This document shows positions 56,037-64,000 of a stretch of DNA of 64,000 nucleotides, piece after piece. Origin of the DNA: an uncultured Gammaproteobacteria bacterium (GTDB lineage Bacteria; Pseudomonadota; Gammaproteobacteria; Eutrophobiales; Eutrophobiaceae); the NCBI GenBank assembly GCA_943788005.1, contig CALSOP010000006.1, positions 78,803-142,802 of the forward strand, written 5' to 3'. Numbering within the stretch: the stretch's first letter is position 1; each line of letters starts with the position of its first letter. The translations under genes and the position numbers were made by a program. The notes under the pieces are model-generated. The model ran no database searches, was not told where the DNA came from, and saw only the letters and a list, made by a program, of their open reading frames with translations.

Positions 56037-56099
56037 ATGCCAAGGCCTAATAAGAAAGCAAGATACAAAATGCTTAACAAACTCAGTGGGGATGATTAA
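56037..56099 (+). CDS. Possible 20-residue leader peptide between hslR and the GST gene
   Basis: A short frame MPRPNKKARYKMLNKLSGDD fills the gap between hslR (2 bases after its stop) and the GST gene, whose ATG overlaps this stop by one base (TAATG). The peptide is strongly basic except for its last two residues. It could provide translational coupling, or be the tail of an ancestral hslR end. The ribosome site is weak. Existence as a protein is unproven. Confidence 0.3.
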   Translation: MPRPNKKARYKMLNKLSGDD

Positions 56100-57013
56100 T
56101 GAGCACTAATGATATTTGCCATGTGGAGACAACCTCATTCCACAACGAATTGGATAGTAAAGACTATCCCTTTGAAAAAGATCGCTATTGGTTGTACACC
56201 TCAAAGGTATGTCCTTTTGCGCATCGTACTGAAATCATGCGCGCATTAATCGGGTTGACAGATTATATCGGTCTTACCATCGCTGACGCAGTTCAAACAG
56301 AACAAGGCTGGGATCTAGGTAATCGTTATAAAAGTGCGGATAGCGCACCCAGTCCTATTACTGACATTAAAAGATTGCCCGATATCTATAAACTAGCCGC
56401 GCCGGGCTATACTGGTCGTGCATCAGTGCCGGTATTGTTTGATACAAAGACCAATACTATTGTTAATAATGAATCATCAGAAATAATCCGCCAATTCGAT
56501 CAGATCGCGACACAACAATTCGAACACACAACACTTTATCCAGATGATAAACAGACACTGATTGATGAATTAATTACTGAATTGGCTGATGAATTAATCA
56601 CCCCTATCTATCGTGCTGGCTTCGCAAAGGATCAGAAAACTTACCAATCCTATTTTGAAAAGGTATTTACCTGTTTAACAAAGCTCAATAATAGACTCGG
56701 GGAAACAGAGTCTTTTATTACCGGAGATAGTCTCACACTCGCAGACGTACATGCCTATCCGCATATAGTGCGTTTCGATGCGGCTTATCATTCACTGTAT
56801 CGTTTGAATAAACACTTCATACGAGACTATCCAAACATTACGAACTATATGAAGCGTCTTGGTGAGATACCGGCCTTCGGTGGAACATTAGATATACAAG
56901 CTGTTAAGGAAGGCTATTTCTTAGCCTGGAACCAGCCAACAGAAGGAAACTTTACACCTCTTGGGCCGGAGGTTAATCCACGTTCTGGTGTAGCAATCAC
57001 TGTTAATACATAA
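56099..57013 (+). CDS. Glutathione S-transferase, glutathionyl-hydroquinone reductase-like (Omega/Xi type)
   Basis: A 304-residue protein of the YqjG/ECM4 group. The thioredoxin-fold domain has the catalytic cysteine in YTSKVCPFAHRTEIMRAL (C-P-x-A-H-R), then GRASVPVLFDTKTNTIVNNESSEIIRQFD. The C-terminal helical domain has TLADVHAYPHIVRFDAAYH. The enzymes remove glutathione from glutathionyl-hydroquinones. It starts in overlap with a 20-codon frame after hslR. Confidence 0.9.
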   Translation: MSTNDICHVETTSFHNELDSKDYPFEKDRYWLYTSKVCPFAHRTEIMRALIGLTDYIGLTIADAVQTEQGWDLGNRYKSADSAPSPITDIKRLPDIYKLAAPGYTGRASVPVLFDTKTNTIVNNESSEIIRQFDQIATQQFEHTTLYPDDKQTLIDELITELADELITPIYRAGFAKDQKTYQSYFEKVFTCLTKLNNRLGETESFITGDSLTLADVHAYPHIVRFDAAYHSLYRLNKHFIRDYPNITNYMKRLGEIPAFGGTLDIQAVKEGYFLAWNQPTEGNFTPLGPEVNPRSGVAITVNT

Positions 57014-57043
57014 CTTCTATAATAAAAATTAATTAATAGAATT

Positions 57044-57667
57044 ATGTGGAAAGCATTACTAATCATTGTTGCCATTGGTTTTATCTATAATTGGCAAAGT
57101 AGTACTACCGTATCGATTGATTCAAATATTTCAGATTCGTTTCCCATAGAATATGCTTCCTCTTTATCGATTAAAAAATCACCACTACAAAAAAATATTA
57201 ATAGTGCTAAACAATCATTCCAGTTTGATAAGTTCACAATAACACCGCTAGCCAACTTCCAACTTATTGGACGAGTACTTGGAGCAAAAAGTTATCGATC
57301 TGATCGCGAGTCTGCGCTTTCGCCTGTAGATTTAGCACTCGGCTGGGGGCCGATGGCAAATTCAGATACGCTAGATGAATTGACTATCACACAATCCAAC
57401 CGCTGGTATCACTGGCGCACAGATGAATTCCCTATACCAAGACGAGACATTGAAACAAACAGCGCAAACATGCACTTCATCCCCAGCAATAGTGAGGTTG
57501 AAGCAAAACTAAAATCCATACAGTCTGGTGACATTGTGAAATTAATGGGATATCTAGTTCACATCGATGGCGAAAATGGTTGGAAATGGACCAGTTCAAT
57601 GACTCGCGCAGATACTGGCAGTCATTCTTGTGAAGTTATTTTATTGGAAGATATTAAAACAATTTAA
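57044..57667 (+). CDS. Hypothetical protein with N-terminal membrane anchor
   Basis: A 207-residue protein with one N-terminal hydrophobic segment (MWKALLIIVAIGFIYNW), either an anchor or an uncleaved signal. The soluble part contains FQLIGRVLGAKSYRSDRESALSPVDLALGWGPMAN, WYHWRTDEFPIPRRDIETNSANMHFIPSN and IQSGDIVKLMGYLVHIDGENGWKWTSSMTRAD. The pattern resembles conserved hypotheticals I have seen in gammaproteobacteria, but no function is known to me. It begins 31 bases after the GST gene. Confidence 0.75.
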   Translation: MWKALLIIVAIGFIYNWQSSTTVSIDSNISDSFPIEYASSLSIKKSPLQKNINSAKQSFQFDKFTITPLANFQLIGRVLGAKSYRSDRESALSPVDLALGWGPMANSDTLDELTITQSNRWYHWRTDEFPIPRRDIETNSANMHFIPSNSEVEAKLKSIQSGDIVKLMGYLVHIDGENGWKWTSSMTRADTGSHSCEVILLEDIKTI

Positions 57668-57720
57668 AATTTGTAGGCTTGTCCTGATAAATATAGTGAC
57701 TAAATATCAAGCAAGACTTA

Positions 57721-59037
57721 TCACACAAACCCTTCCCTACGTTCAACCCGATAGTAATAAACACCTAACACCACACCACGTACTGCAATGAAAACGGTGA
57801 ATGCCAACCATAGGCCATGGTTACACATGAATTGAAACACATACCAGATGGGCAGAAAGAAAAAGAAGGTGCAGATCAACATGGCATTGCGCATCTCTGG
57901 TCCACGGGTTGCGCCGATGAAGATACCATCGAGTAGAAAACACCAAACTGAGATCAACGGCAGGACTATCATCCAAGGCAAATAGACTAATGCGATTTCG
58001 CGTACTGACGTTATATCGGTTAATAAATTGATTAATGGCTCACCGGCAAACCAATAAAATACTGTGAAGGCTAAGCCGAAAGCCAGTGACCATTTCAAAG
58101 CCAGTGATACGGCTTTATTAAAAAGGTCTTTGCTCTTTGCGCCGACGGCTTTGCCGACCAAGGCTTCGGCAGCGTGATTAAAACCATCTAAGGCTAAGGC
58201 CATGAGTAAATAAAATTTCATTAAGATAGAGTTTGCTGCGAGGGCCAAATCACCATGTGTTGCACCTTCACGGGTAAAAAAAGCAAAGACCAGTATTAAG
58301 CAGATGGTTCGGATAAAGATATCATTGTTTAAGCGCATAAAACTTTTCATCTTTTCGAGATGCAAGATTTCTGCTATTACCCACTTACCTGTTTGTCCTT
58401 TTAATTCTTTCCTTACAATAAAGAACGCATAGATTACTCCTGCGTATTGTGCAATGACGGTGGCTAGGGCAACACCGCGTACATCCATATCCATGTACAC
58501 AACAAATACGATATCTAAAACAATATTAATCACATTGACTGTTATGCCGAGTCTTAAACTGGCCATCGCATTTTGCATGCCTAACAACCAACCGTTGACT
58601 GAGAACAAGATCATCAAGGCCGGTGCGCCCCAGATCATCCAACGGCAATACACCTCGGCATAGTATTTTACATCGGCACTCCCTTTGAGCAAGGTTATGC
58701 CAAAATTAATTATGGGGTTCTGAAAGAGTAGAAAGAATATTGCTATCGATAATCCAACCAGGATCGATTGTACTAATAGAGTTCTTATCTCTGTGGCGTC
58801 TTCTTTACCGTGCGCTTGTGCAACAATCCCTGTCGTGCCCATACGCAGGAATCCCATGCCCCAATAAAGAAAATCGAAGATAACCGAACCCACCGCAACA
58901 CCGCCCAAATAAACGGCACTGTCTAAATGACCAATAACGGCTGTATCAACCAGACCTAATAAGGCCATGCTGACATTGGCAATAATCATTGGGCCAGCGA
59001 GCAACCAAAAGGCGCGATGTTGATTATCTTTTATCAT
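57721..59037 (-). CDS. MATE-family efflux transporter (DinF-like)
   Basis: A 438-residue membrane protein with about 12 helices. The N-terminal segment has LLAGPMIIANVSMALLGLVDTAVIGHLDSAVYLGGVAVGS, typical of the DinF branch, and later GALVGKAVGAK-like sequence (AEALVGKAVGAKSKDLFNKAV). It exports cationic drugs or oxidised compounds with Na+ or H+. It lies 50 bases before the nitroreductase gene in chromosomal order; both are on the minus strand. Confidence 0.92.
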   Translation of the reverse strand: MIKDNQHRAFWLLAGPMIIANVSMALLGLVDTAVIGHLDSAVYLGGVAVGSVIFDFLYWGMGFLRMGTTGIVAQAHGKEDATEIRTLLVQSILVGLSIAIFFLLFQNPIINFGITLLKGSADVKYYAEVYCRWMIWGAPALMILFSVNGWLLGMQNAMASLRLGITVNVINIVLDIVFVVYMDMDVRGVALATVIAQYAGVIYAFFIVRKELKGQTGKWVIAEILHLEKMKSFMRLNNDIFIRTICLILVFAFFTREGATHGDLALAANSILMKFYLLMALALDGFNHAAEALVGKAVGAKSKDLFNKAVSLALKWSLAFGLAFTVFYWFAGEPLINLLTDITSVREIALVYLPWMIVLPLISVWCFLLDGIFIGATRGPEMRNAMLICTFFFFLPIWYVFQFMCNHGLWLAFTVFIAVRGVVLGVYYYRVERREGFV

Positions 59038-59085
59038 AGAACGAGGTATTCGGGTTTAGAAAAAAACGGCCCGCATTAACACTAC

Positions 59086-59697
59086 TTAAAAGTTTTCAGA
59101 TATGGGTTTACCCCAATCTCCTTCAAAGAAGTTTTCATCCAATGTATTACGTGCCCGTGCATTATATTCACGCTCTTTAATATCATCCGGTATTGCTGTT
59201 TCGGCTAATTGATAACCAATTGCCATCATTGCCATGGGGGCAAATTGTTCAGGAATAGAAAATTCTGCCTCTGTTTTAGCCGCATCAAAACCACCCATCT
59301 GATGCACCATCAAACCTAGTGCCGCTGCCTGCAGACTTAAATTCAATGATGCTGCGCCAGTATCGTATTGTCCCCAGCGATTGGGTTTTCCATTTTGCGA
59401 GAGCACAGAGTCTGCACAGGCTAATAGCAACAAAGGTGCATCTTTTGCCCAGCCTCGGTTTCCTTCTACCAGACAGCTAAGAGCTTTATCCCATCCAACT
59501 TTATTTGTTGCCTTGTCAAAGATAATAAAACGCCAGGGTTGATCGCCGAAACAAGATGGTGCCCAACGTGCGGCTTCGACTAATGAAATAATCTGTTCAC
59601 GTGACAACATCTTGCTTGAATCATAGGCACGGCCGCTCCAGCGCGAAGCAATCAGTTCATGAATCGTTACTTTTGTCTCAATTTCTTTATTAAACAT
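59086..59697 (-). CDS. Nitroreductase-family FMN oxidoreductase
   Basis: A 203-residue protein with the nitroreductase pattern: SRWSGRAYDSSKMLSREQIISLVEAARWAPSCFGDQPWRFIIFD (FMN-contacting S-R-R-like start), GAASLNLSLQAAALGLMVHQMGGFD, and FAPMAMMAIGYQ near the end. It reduces nitro compounds or quinones with NAD(P)H. The substrate is unknown. It is divergent from the MoxR operon across 68 bases. Confidence 0.92.
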   Translation of the reverse strand: MFNKEIETKVTIHELIASRWSGRAYDSSKMLSREQIISLVEAARWAPSCFGDQPWRFIIFDKATNKVGWDKALSCLVEGNRGWAKDAPLLLLACADSVLSQNGKPNRWGQYDTGAASLNLSLQAAALGLMVHQMGGFDAAKTEAEFSIPEQFAPMAMMAIGYQLAETAIPDDIKEREYNARARNTLDENFFEGDWGKPISENF

Positions 59698-59765
59698 GTG
59701 TTATACCACCTTTGTTTTGATACGCTAGGAACATAAATGCGCTCAATCATACTAAATTAATCATC

Positions 59766-60698
59766 ATGTCAGACATTGAAATATATCAAAAGCTTTTCGG
59801 TAATATTGAGAAAGTAATTCAAGGGCAGTCTTCCGCCATACGGAAATTGCTTGCTGCATTTTTCAGCGACGGCCATGTTTTGCTAGAAGACGTTCCCGGC
59901 ACAGGCAAGACAACTCTGGCCAAGGCATTGGCAAAATCGATTGATGTAGAATTTCAGCGCATTCAGTTTACACCGGATCTCTTGCCTACTGATATCCTTG
60001 GCGTCTCAATATTTAATCAGCGTGATCAGGATTTTGAATTTCACCCTGGCCCTATTTTTAGCAATATTTTATTAGCGGATGAAATAAACCGCGCCTCACC
60101 GCGAACGCAATCTGCATTATTAGAGGCGATGGGCGAACGACAGGTTAGTATTGAACGAAACAATTATCAATTGGATGATCTATTCTTTGTCATTGCTACG
60201 CAAAACCCGGTGGAATACCACGGCACTTATCCATTACCCGAAGCACAAATGGATCGCTTTGCAATGCGATTTAGTCTTGGTTATGTTTCTCAGGATGAAG
60301 AAGTCTCTATTCTTGAAAAACAAAATAATCAACACCCTCTCGAATCTCTCGAACCTTGCATCAGTAAAGAGGACGTCATCAAGATTAAACAGCAAGTAAC
60401 TAATGTTAATGTTAGCGATGAGATAAAGCATTATATGGTCATGCTAATCAGAGCGACCCGCGAGACAGAAGGTATATTGAATGGTGCTAGCCCTCGCGCA
60501 TCCTTATCTATGATGAAGGCAGCGCAAGCTCTGGCCTTATTTGACGACATGGATTACGTTAGCCCCGATCATGTGCAGGAGATCGCCATCCCCGTTATTT
60601 CTCATCGCTTAATGATGAATTCACAAAGCCGCTTTTCAGGTAATAGTAGTGATCAGATCATTGAAGAAATTTTATCAAAAACACCTGTGCCTGTTTAA
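59766..60698 (+). CDS. MoxR-family AAA+ ATPase
   Basis: A 310-residue MoxR ATPase. Walker A is EDVPGTGKTTLAKALA and Walker B is ILLADEINRASPRTQSALLEAMGERQV. Sensor 1 is FFVIATQNPVEYHGTYPLPEAQMDRF, and sensor 2 lies in NGASPRASLSMMKAAQALAL. MoxR proteins act as chaperones for partner proteins encoded next to them. It is followed by DUF58 and TgpA genes in the standard MoxR-DUF58-transglutaminase operon. Confidence 0.95.
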   Translation: MSDIEIYQKLFGNIEKVIQGQSSAIRKLLAAFFSDGHVLLEDVPGTGKTTLAKALAKSIDVEFQRIQFTPDLLPTDILGVSIFNQRDQDFEFHPGPIFSNILLADEINRASPRTQSALLEAMGERQVSIERNNYQLDDLFFVIATQNPVEYHGTYPLPEAQMDRFAMRFSLGYVSQDEEVSILEKQNNQHPLESLEPCISKEDVIKIKQQVTNVNVSDEIKHYMVMLIRATRETEGILNGASPRASLSMMKAAQALALFDDMDYVSPDHVQEIAIPVISHRLMMNSQSRFSGNSSDQIIEEILSKTPVPV

Positions 60699-60719
60699 GG
60701 TCTCAATATAACCGCTTTT

Positions 60720-62069
60720 ATGTTGCGTAAACTCCTGTTCGCTAACTTCAAGCTGATTTATCGCTTTAGTCACTGGCTGCGTCAACGATTCACCTCAACG
60801 GGAATGCTGATACTATTAATCATGCCGGTTGCTGGCGTATTTGGCTTTGACACGCGTAACACGCTTTCTTTTCAGATATTTTCAATTACAGCGGTATTAC
60901 TGTTTACCGCGATGTTTTTTTCTTTATTCTTTCGTGGAAGGTTTTCTATTATTAGGAAATTACCGGACTATGGTAGCGTTGGCATCCCGCTAAATTATTA
61001 CTGTGTCATCCATAATGAAAATAAAACTGCGAAAAGAGGACTTGTCCTTATCGATGAATTGAAAAGTCAGTTCCCCAGTCTAGACGATTTTTCAAAGGCT
61101 AAAGATCCGCTAGATAAAAAGAGAAATCGCATTGATCGTTTCATTGGTTATCCACGGTTAGTTAATGTAATGCAAAAGCTACGTGGCGGTTCAATCAAAC
61201 CGATCACTGTTGATTATATTGCTGAACAAAGCGAGCTCGAAATCATAGTACAATTAACGCCTCTGCGCAGAGGCTATTTGTATTTTGACAAAACAAGATT
61301 AGCCCAGGCTGAACCGTTAGGATTGTTTCAGGCACAAAAAACACTAAACCACAAAGACAGCTTACTGATATTACCAAGACTTTATAGAACACCTCGATTA
61401 AATCTACAAAGCAAACGCACTTATCAACATGGTGGCGTTAACAGTGCATCGACTGTTGGGGATTCACAGGAATTTATTTCCCTACGTGACTATCATCCAG
61501 GAGACCCAATTCGGTCAATACACTGGCGCAGTTTTGCAAAACTCAATAAGCCTATCGTTAAAGAATATCAAGATGAGTACTTTACTCGCTATGGCTTAAT
61601 CCTCGACACCTTTCTCGAACATAAACCAGAACGACTATTTGAAGGTGCCGTGTCCGTTGCAGCATCATTTATGACTGCACAAAAAGAACAAGATGCTCTA
61701 CTTGATTTGATGTTTGTCGGAAATACGCCCTATCGCTTTACCTCTGGACGAGGACTTGCCGGAGCAGAAAATATTCTGGAGGTTCTTGCCTGCGTAGAAC
61801 CTGTATATGAATCCAATATCAATGAAGTCCAATTGATGATTCAGCAATACAGTCGTGAATGCAGTGCCTTAATTTGCATACTATTGGATCTGGATGAATC
61901 ACGACTACGATTAATAAAGTCATTATCCACATTAAACATTCCCACTAAATTTTTACTACTAGGTGACTCAGTTACGATAGAGTATGCTGCTGCAATTGAT
62001 GAAAATGATATCCATTTAATTAATCATGACAGTTTACAACAGGATCTTGATACGCTTTGGAAAATGTAA
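60720..62069 (+). CDS. DUF58-domain protein
   Basis: A 449-residue protein with two N-terminal membrane helices (TGMLILLIMPVAGVFGFD and FSITAVLLFTAMFFSLFF). A beta-rich region follows, then the DUF58 motif SVGDSQEFISLRDYHPGDPIRSIHWRSFAKLNKPIVKEYQDE, and a von Willebrand A-like C-terminus (YGLILDTFLEHKPERLFEGAVSVAASF). It is a partner of MoxR and of the following transglutaminase. It overlaps the next open frame by 13 bases. Confidence 0.92.
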   Translation: MLRKLLFANFKLIYRFSHWLRQRFTSTGMLILLIMPVAGVFGFDTRNTLSFQIFSITAVLLFTAMFFSLFFRGRFSIIRKLPDYGSVGIPLNYYCVIHNENKTAKRGLVLIDELKSQFPSLDDFSKAKDPLDKKRNRIDRFIGYPRLVNVMQKLRGGSIKPITVDYIAEQSELEIIVQLTPLRRGYLYFDKTRLAQAEPLGLFQAQKTLNHKDSLLILPRLYRTPRLNLQSKRTYQHGGVNSASTVGDSQEFISLRDYHPGDPIRSIHWRSFAKLNKPIVKEYQDEYFTRYGLILDTFLEHKPERLFEGAVSVAASFMTAQKEQDALLDLMFVGNTPYRFTSGRGLAGAENILEVLACVEPVYESNINEVQLMIQQYSRECSALICILLDLDESRLRLIKSLSTLNIPTKFLLLGDSVTIEYAAAIDENDIHLINHDSLQQDLDTLWKM

Positions 62070-64000
62070 GGAATAGCAGTGTCAGTTCTAAATTAAGTCC
62101 GGCGCCGCCCGGACTAATCTTGGCAAGTTTGCTGGTTTGGGGCTGGCAAACACAATACATGCTCTATGCCATCATCATAGGCCTCTTGCTAGAACTACCC
62201 TTGTTTATAAAATGGCGAATTGATTTTACTGACAAAGACATTAATCAACTCGCCGACCTAAGTGGTGTTATATTTTTTTATTATTACTATTTATGTCTTT
62301 GTGAATTATTCATTTGAAGGCATCTACAAGATACTTGAACTACTACCCTTTGCCTTATTACTACTTATGCTTGTGCAAAACTACGGTGTTCAAAATGGCA
62401 TCAAAACCTCAGCACTATTTATCAGCATTCGCCGTCTTGGAAAAAATGCTGGCCCAGACATTCTTTACTCAACGAATATTGGCATGCCCTACGTTTTTAT
62501 TTGCTTAATATCCGCAAGTTCAGGCAATAAATATAGCGATTATTTTTTTATAGCCTGTACTGTGATTATTGCATGGTTGTTATTAACTCAACGAACTAAA
62601 CACTTTTCTAAAATCACATGGTTTTGCTCCATAGTATTTGTGTGTTTCTTTTCTTATTTAGCCCAGAATGGCCTACAACAATTACAAAATCATTCCGAGA
62701 CATTCTTCCTCAAGTTATTTCAACAATATGGCTGGAGAAGTACCGACCCGGAACGTACTTCGACATCCATTGGCTCATTGGGGCGACTTAAGTTATCGGA
62801 TCGCATTGTCTTTCGGGTTAAAGCAGATAATCCATCGCCAACACCACTGTATTTCAGAGAAACTTCTTATAGTATTTATGAATATGGAAGCTGGCGTAAT
62901 CCAAAAGTTGAATTTGAAATTATTAATAAAACACCGGGCAAGAATGAATGGCGACTTAATAAAAGTAAGCTCAATAAAGAAACAATGGATGTGGCGATTT
63001 ATCTTCAGGATCAAGCTGCCATTATCCCGGTGCCTGATAACATCAACTCTCTCTCAGGCAAAGATTTAATTCAGGTAGAAACAAGTGTGTTTGGTTCAAC
63101 ACGAATTGAAGCACGAGAAGGCTGGATTAATTATCGTCTTGGTGTTTCCAATCATGATTTTGTAGAAGCCACGCCTGCCCCGGAAGATCTTAAAGTGCCT
63201 CTCAACTATAAACCTGATTTCGAACAGATTGCTATCAAACTAGACCTTTATTCAAAATCACAAAAGGAAATCATTAATACAGTACAGCAATATTTTAAAG
63301 ATGATTTTTATTATTCAATTTCACAAAATCAACGTTACACAAAAGGACAATACCTGACAAAATTCTTGTTTAAAGATAAAAAGGCCATTGTGAATACTTT
63401 GCTACTGCAACCGCCTTATTGTTACGCGAGGCAGGTATACCAACGCGCTATACGATAGGTTATTCAGTGCAGGAATACAGCAACTGGCAAGGCAGCTATC
63501 TTGTCCGTGCAAGACATGCCCATGCATGGCTTAAGTACTATATTGATGGCACATGGCAAAATATGGATACGACTCCTTCAATATGGGCTCCCATGGAAGC
63601 AGAAGATCGCACATTGTTAGAACCACTAATGGATCTTCTCTCTTGGTTGCGTTACAAATCTACAAGCGGCGATATAGATTCTAAAAAGGAAGAATCATCA
63701 AACTGGATGTTATGGTTATTATTTCCATTAGGCGCTTATCTAGCCTGGCGTTTTTATACTAAACAGCGCGTCGAAAAAAATGATAAACCCGTCATTATTT
63801 ATTTAGAACTTGATCGCTTTGGAACAGACTCTCCACTTTATCCAATCATCGCTCAACTTGAGCAAGAAGCGGACACAAGAAAAACCGGAGAAACATTAAC
63901 TAAGTGGATAAAGCGGATACTAACTGAAACGAAAGCAGAACAATATATGGGATTAATTAAATTACATAACCAATATAGATTCAACCCATCTAGTGACAAG
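62057..64000 (+). pseudogene. TgpA-like membrane transglutaminase, frameshifted twice, runs off right edge
   Basis: This is the third gene of the MoxR-DUF58-TgpA operon. The protein reads in three pieces. The first (TTG at 62057) covers the first membrane helices and breaks at the T7 run 62273-62279. The second covers the remaining helices and the extracytoplasmic domain and breaks at the A5 run 63378-63382. The third contains the transglutaminase-like catalytic core (GHCEYFATATALLLREAGIP with the cysteine, then ARHAHAWLKYY with the histidine) and a last membrane helix (WMLWLLFPLGAYLAWRF), continuing to the window end near the usual YRF ending. One-base changes at both runs restore a full gene, so sequencing error is likely. 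Confidence 0.85.

Overview
The window looks like a chromosomal segment of a free-living, probably marine gammaproteobacterium. By eye the DNA is AT-rich (about 40% GC). The basis for this is the gene content: an EF-P beta-lysylation set (efp, epmA, epmB), parC/parE, ispA/xseB, hslR, an Lpp-type alanine-zipper lipoprotein beside an L,D-transpeptidase, a MoxR-DUF58-TgpA operon, a rubrerythrin / CCG-domain Fe-S protein / DUF3501 operon, and a glucosylglycerate compatible-solute operon. I saw no rRNA, tRNA, CRISPR array, prophage or insertion sequence.

Layout. Positions 1-3.5 kb hold a DinG-family helicase start (running off the left edge) and the EF-P modification locus, with efp and epmA on the minus strand and epmB divergent. 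The next 300 bases hold a terminator and a GGA-rich structured element. From 3.8 to 12.1 kb, minus-strand genes encode an encapsulated-ferritin-type protein without a visible shell gene, a PatZ-like acyl-CoA-synthetase/GNAT protein split by a frameshift, hypotheticals, a SpoU methyltransferase, a UbiA-family prenyltransferase, a HerA-like ATPase and a secreted protein. From 12.4 to 31 kb is a catabolic block: TIM-barrel epimerase, LLM flavin oxidoreductase, an E1alpha-E1beta-lipoyl-domain operon, a B12-binding-like protein with the fused mutase IcmF, two acyl-CoA synthetases, an Asp/Asn-hydroxylase-like protein, a Tat-exported amidohydrolase, a lipoprotein PQQ dehydrogenase and an AcuI/YhdH reductase. 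Together these suggest handling of short and branched acyl-CoAs (isobutyryl, butyryl, propionyl, acryloyl).

From 31 to 39.5 kb, a glucosylglycerate synthesis and phosphorolysis operon lies just downstream of parC, and parE follows. From 39.6 to 42 kb is the rubrerythrin operon, with two 7-1-7 palindromes at its promoter. From 42.2 to 48.6 kb are xseB-ispA, folE2, a candidate small RNA with a C-rich anti-Shine-Dalgarno-like tract, mazG, an HNH nuclease, an aminotransferase and small secreted proteins including the Lpp-like lipoprotein. From 48.8 to 59.7 kb are an L,D-transpeptidase, an RND pump, a phytase-like esterase, moaB, hslR, a GST, a MATE transporter and a nitroreductase. From 59.8 kb to the right edge is MoxR-DUF58-TgpA.

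Four genes-worth of frame breaks stand out. epmB has four shifts within about 140 bases. The patZ-like gene has one shift at an A8 run. tgpA has two shifts, at T7 and A5 runs. The protein sequence resumes cleanly in another frame each time, so sequencing or assembly error at homopolymers is at least as likely as true pseudogenes, except perhaps for epmB, where the shifts are not all at homopolymers.
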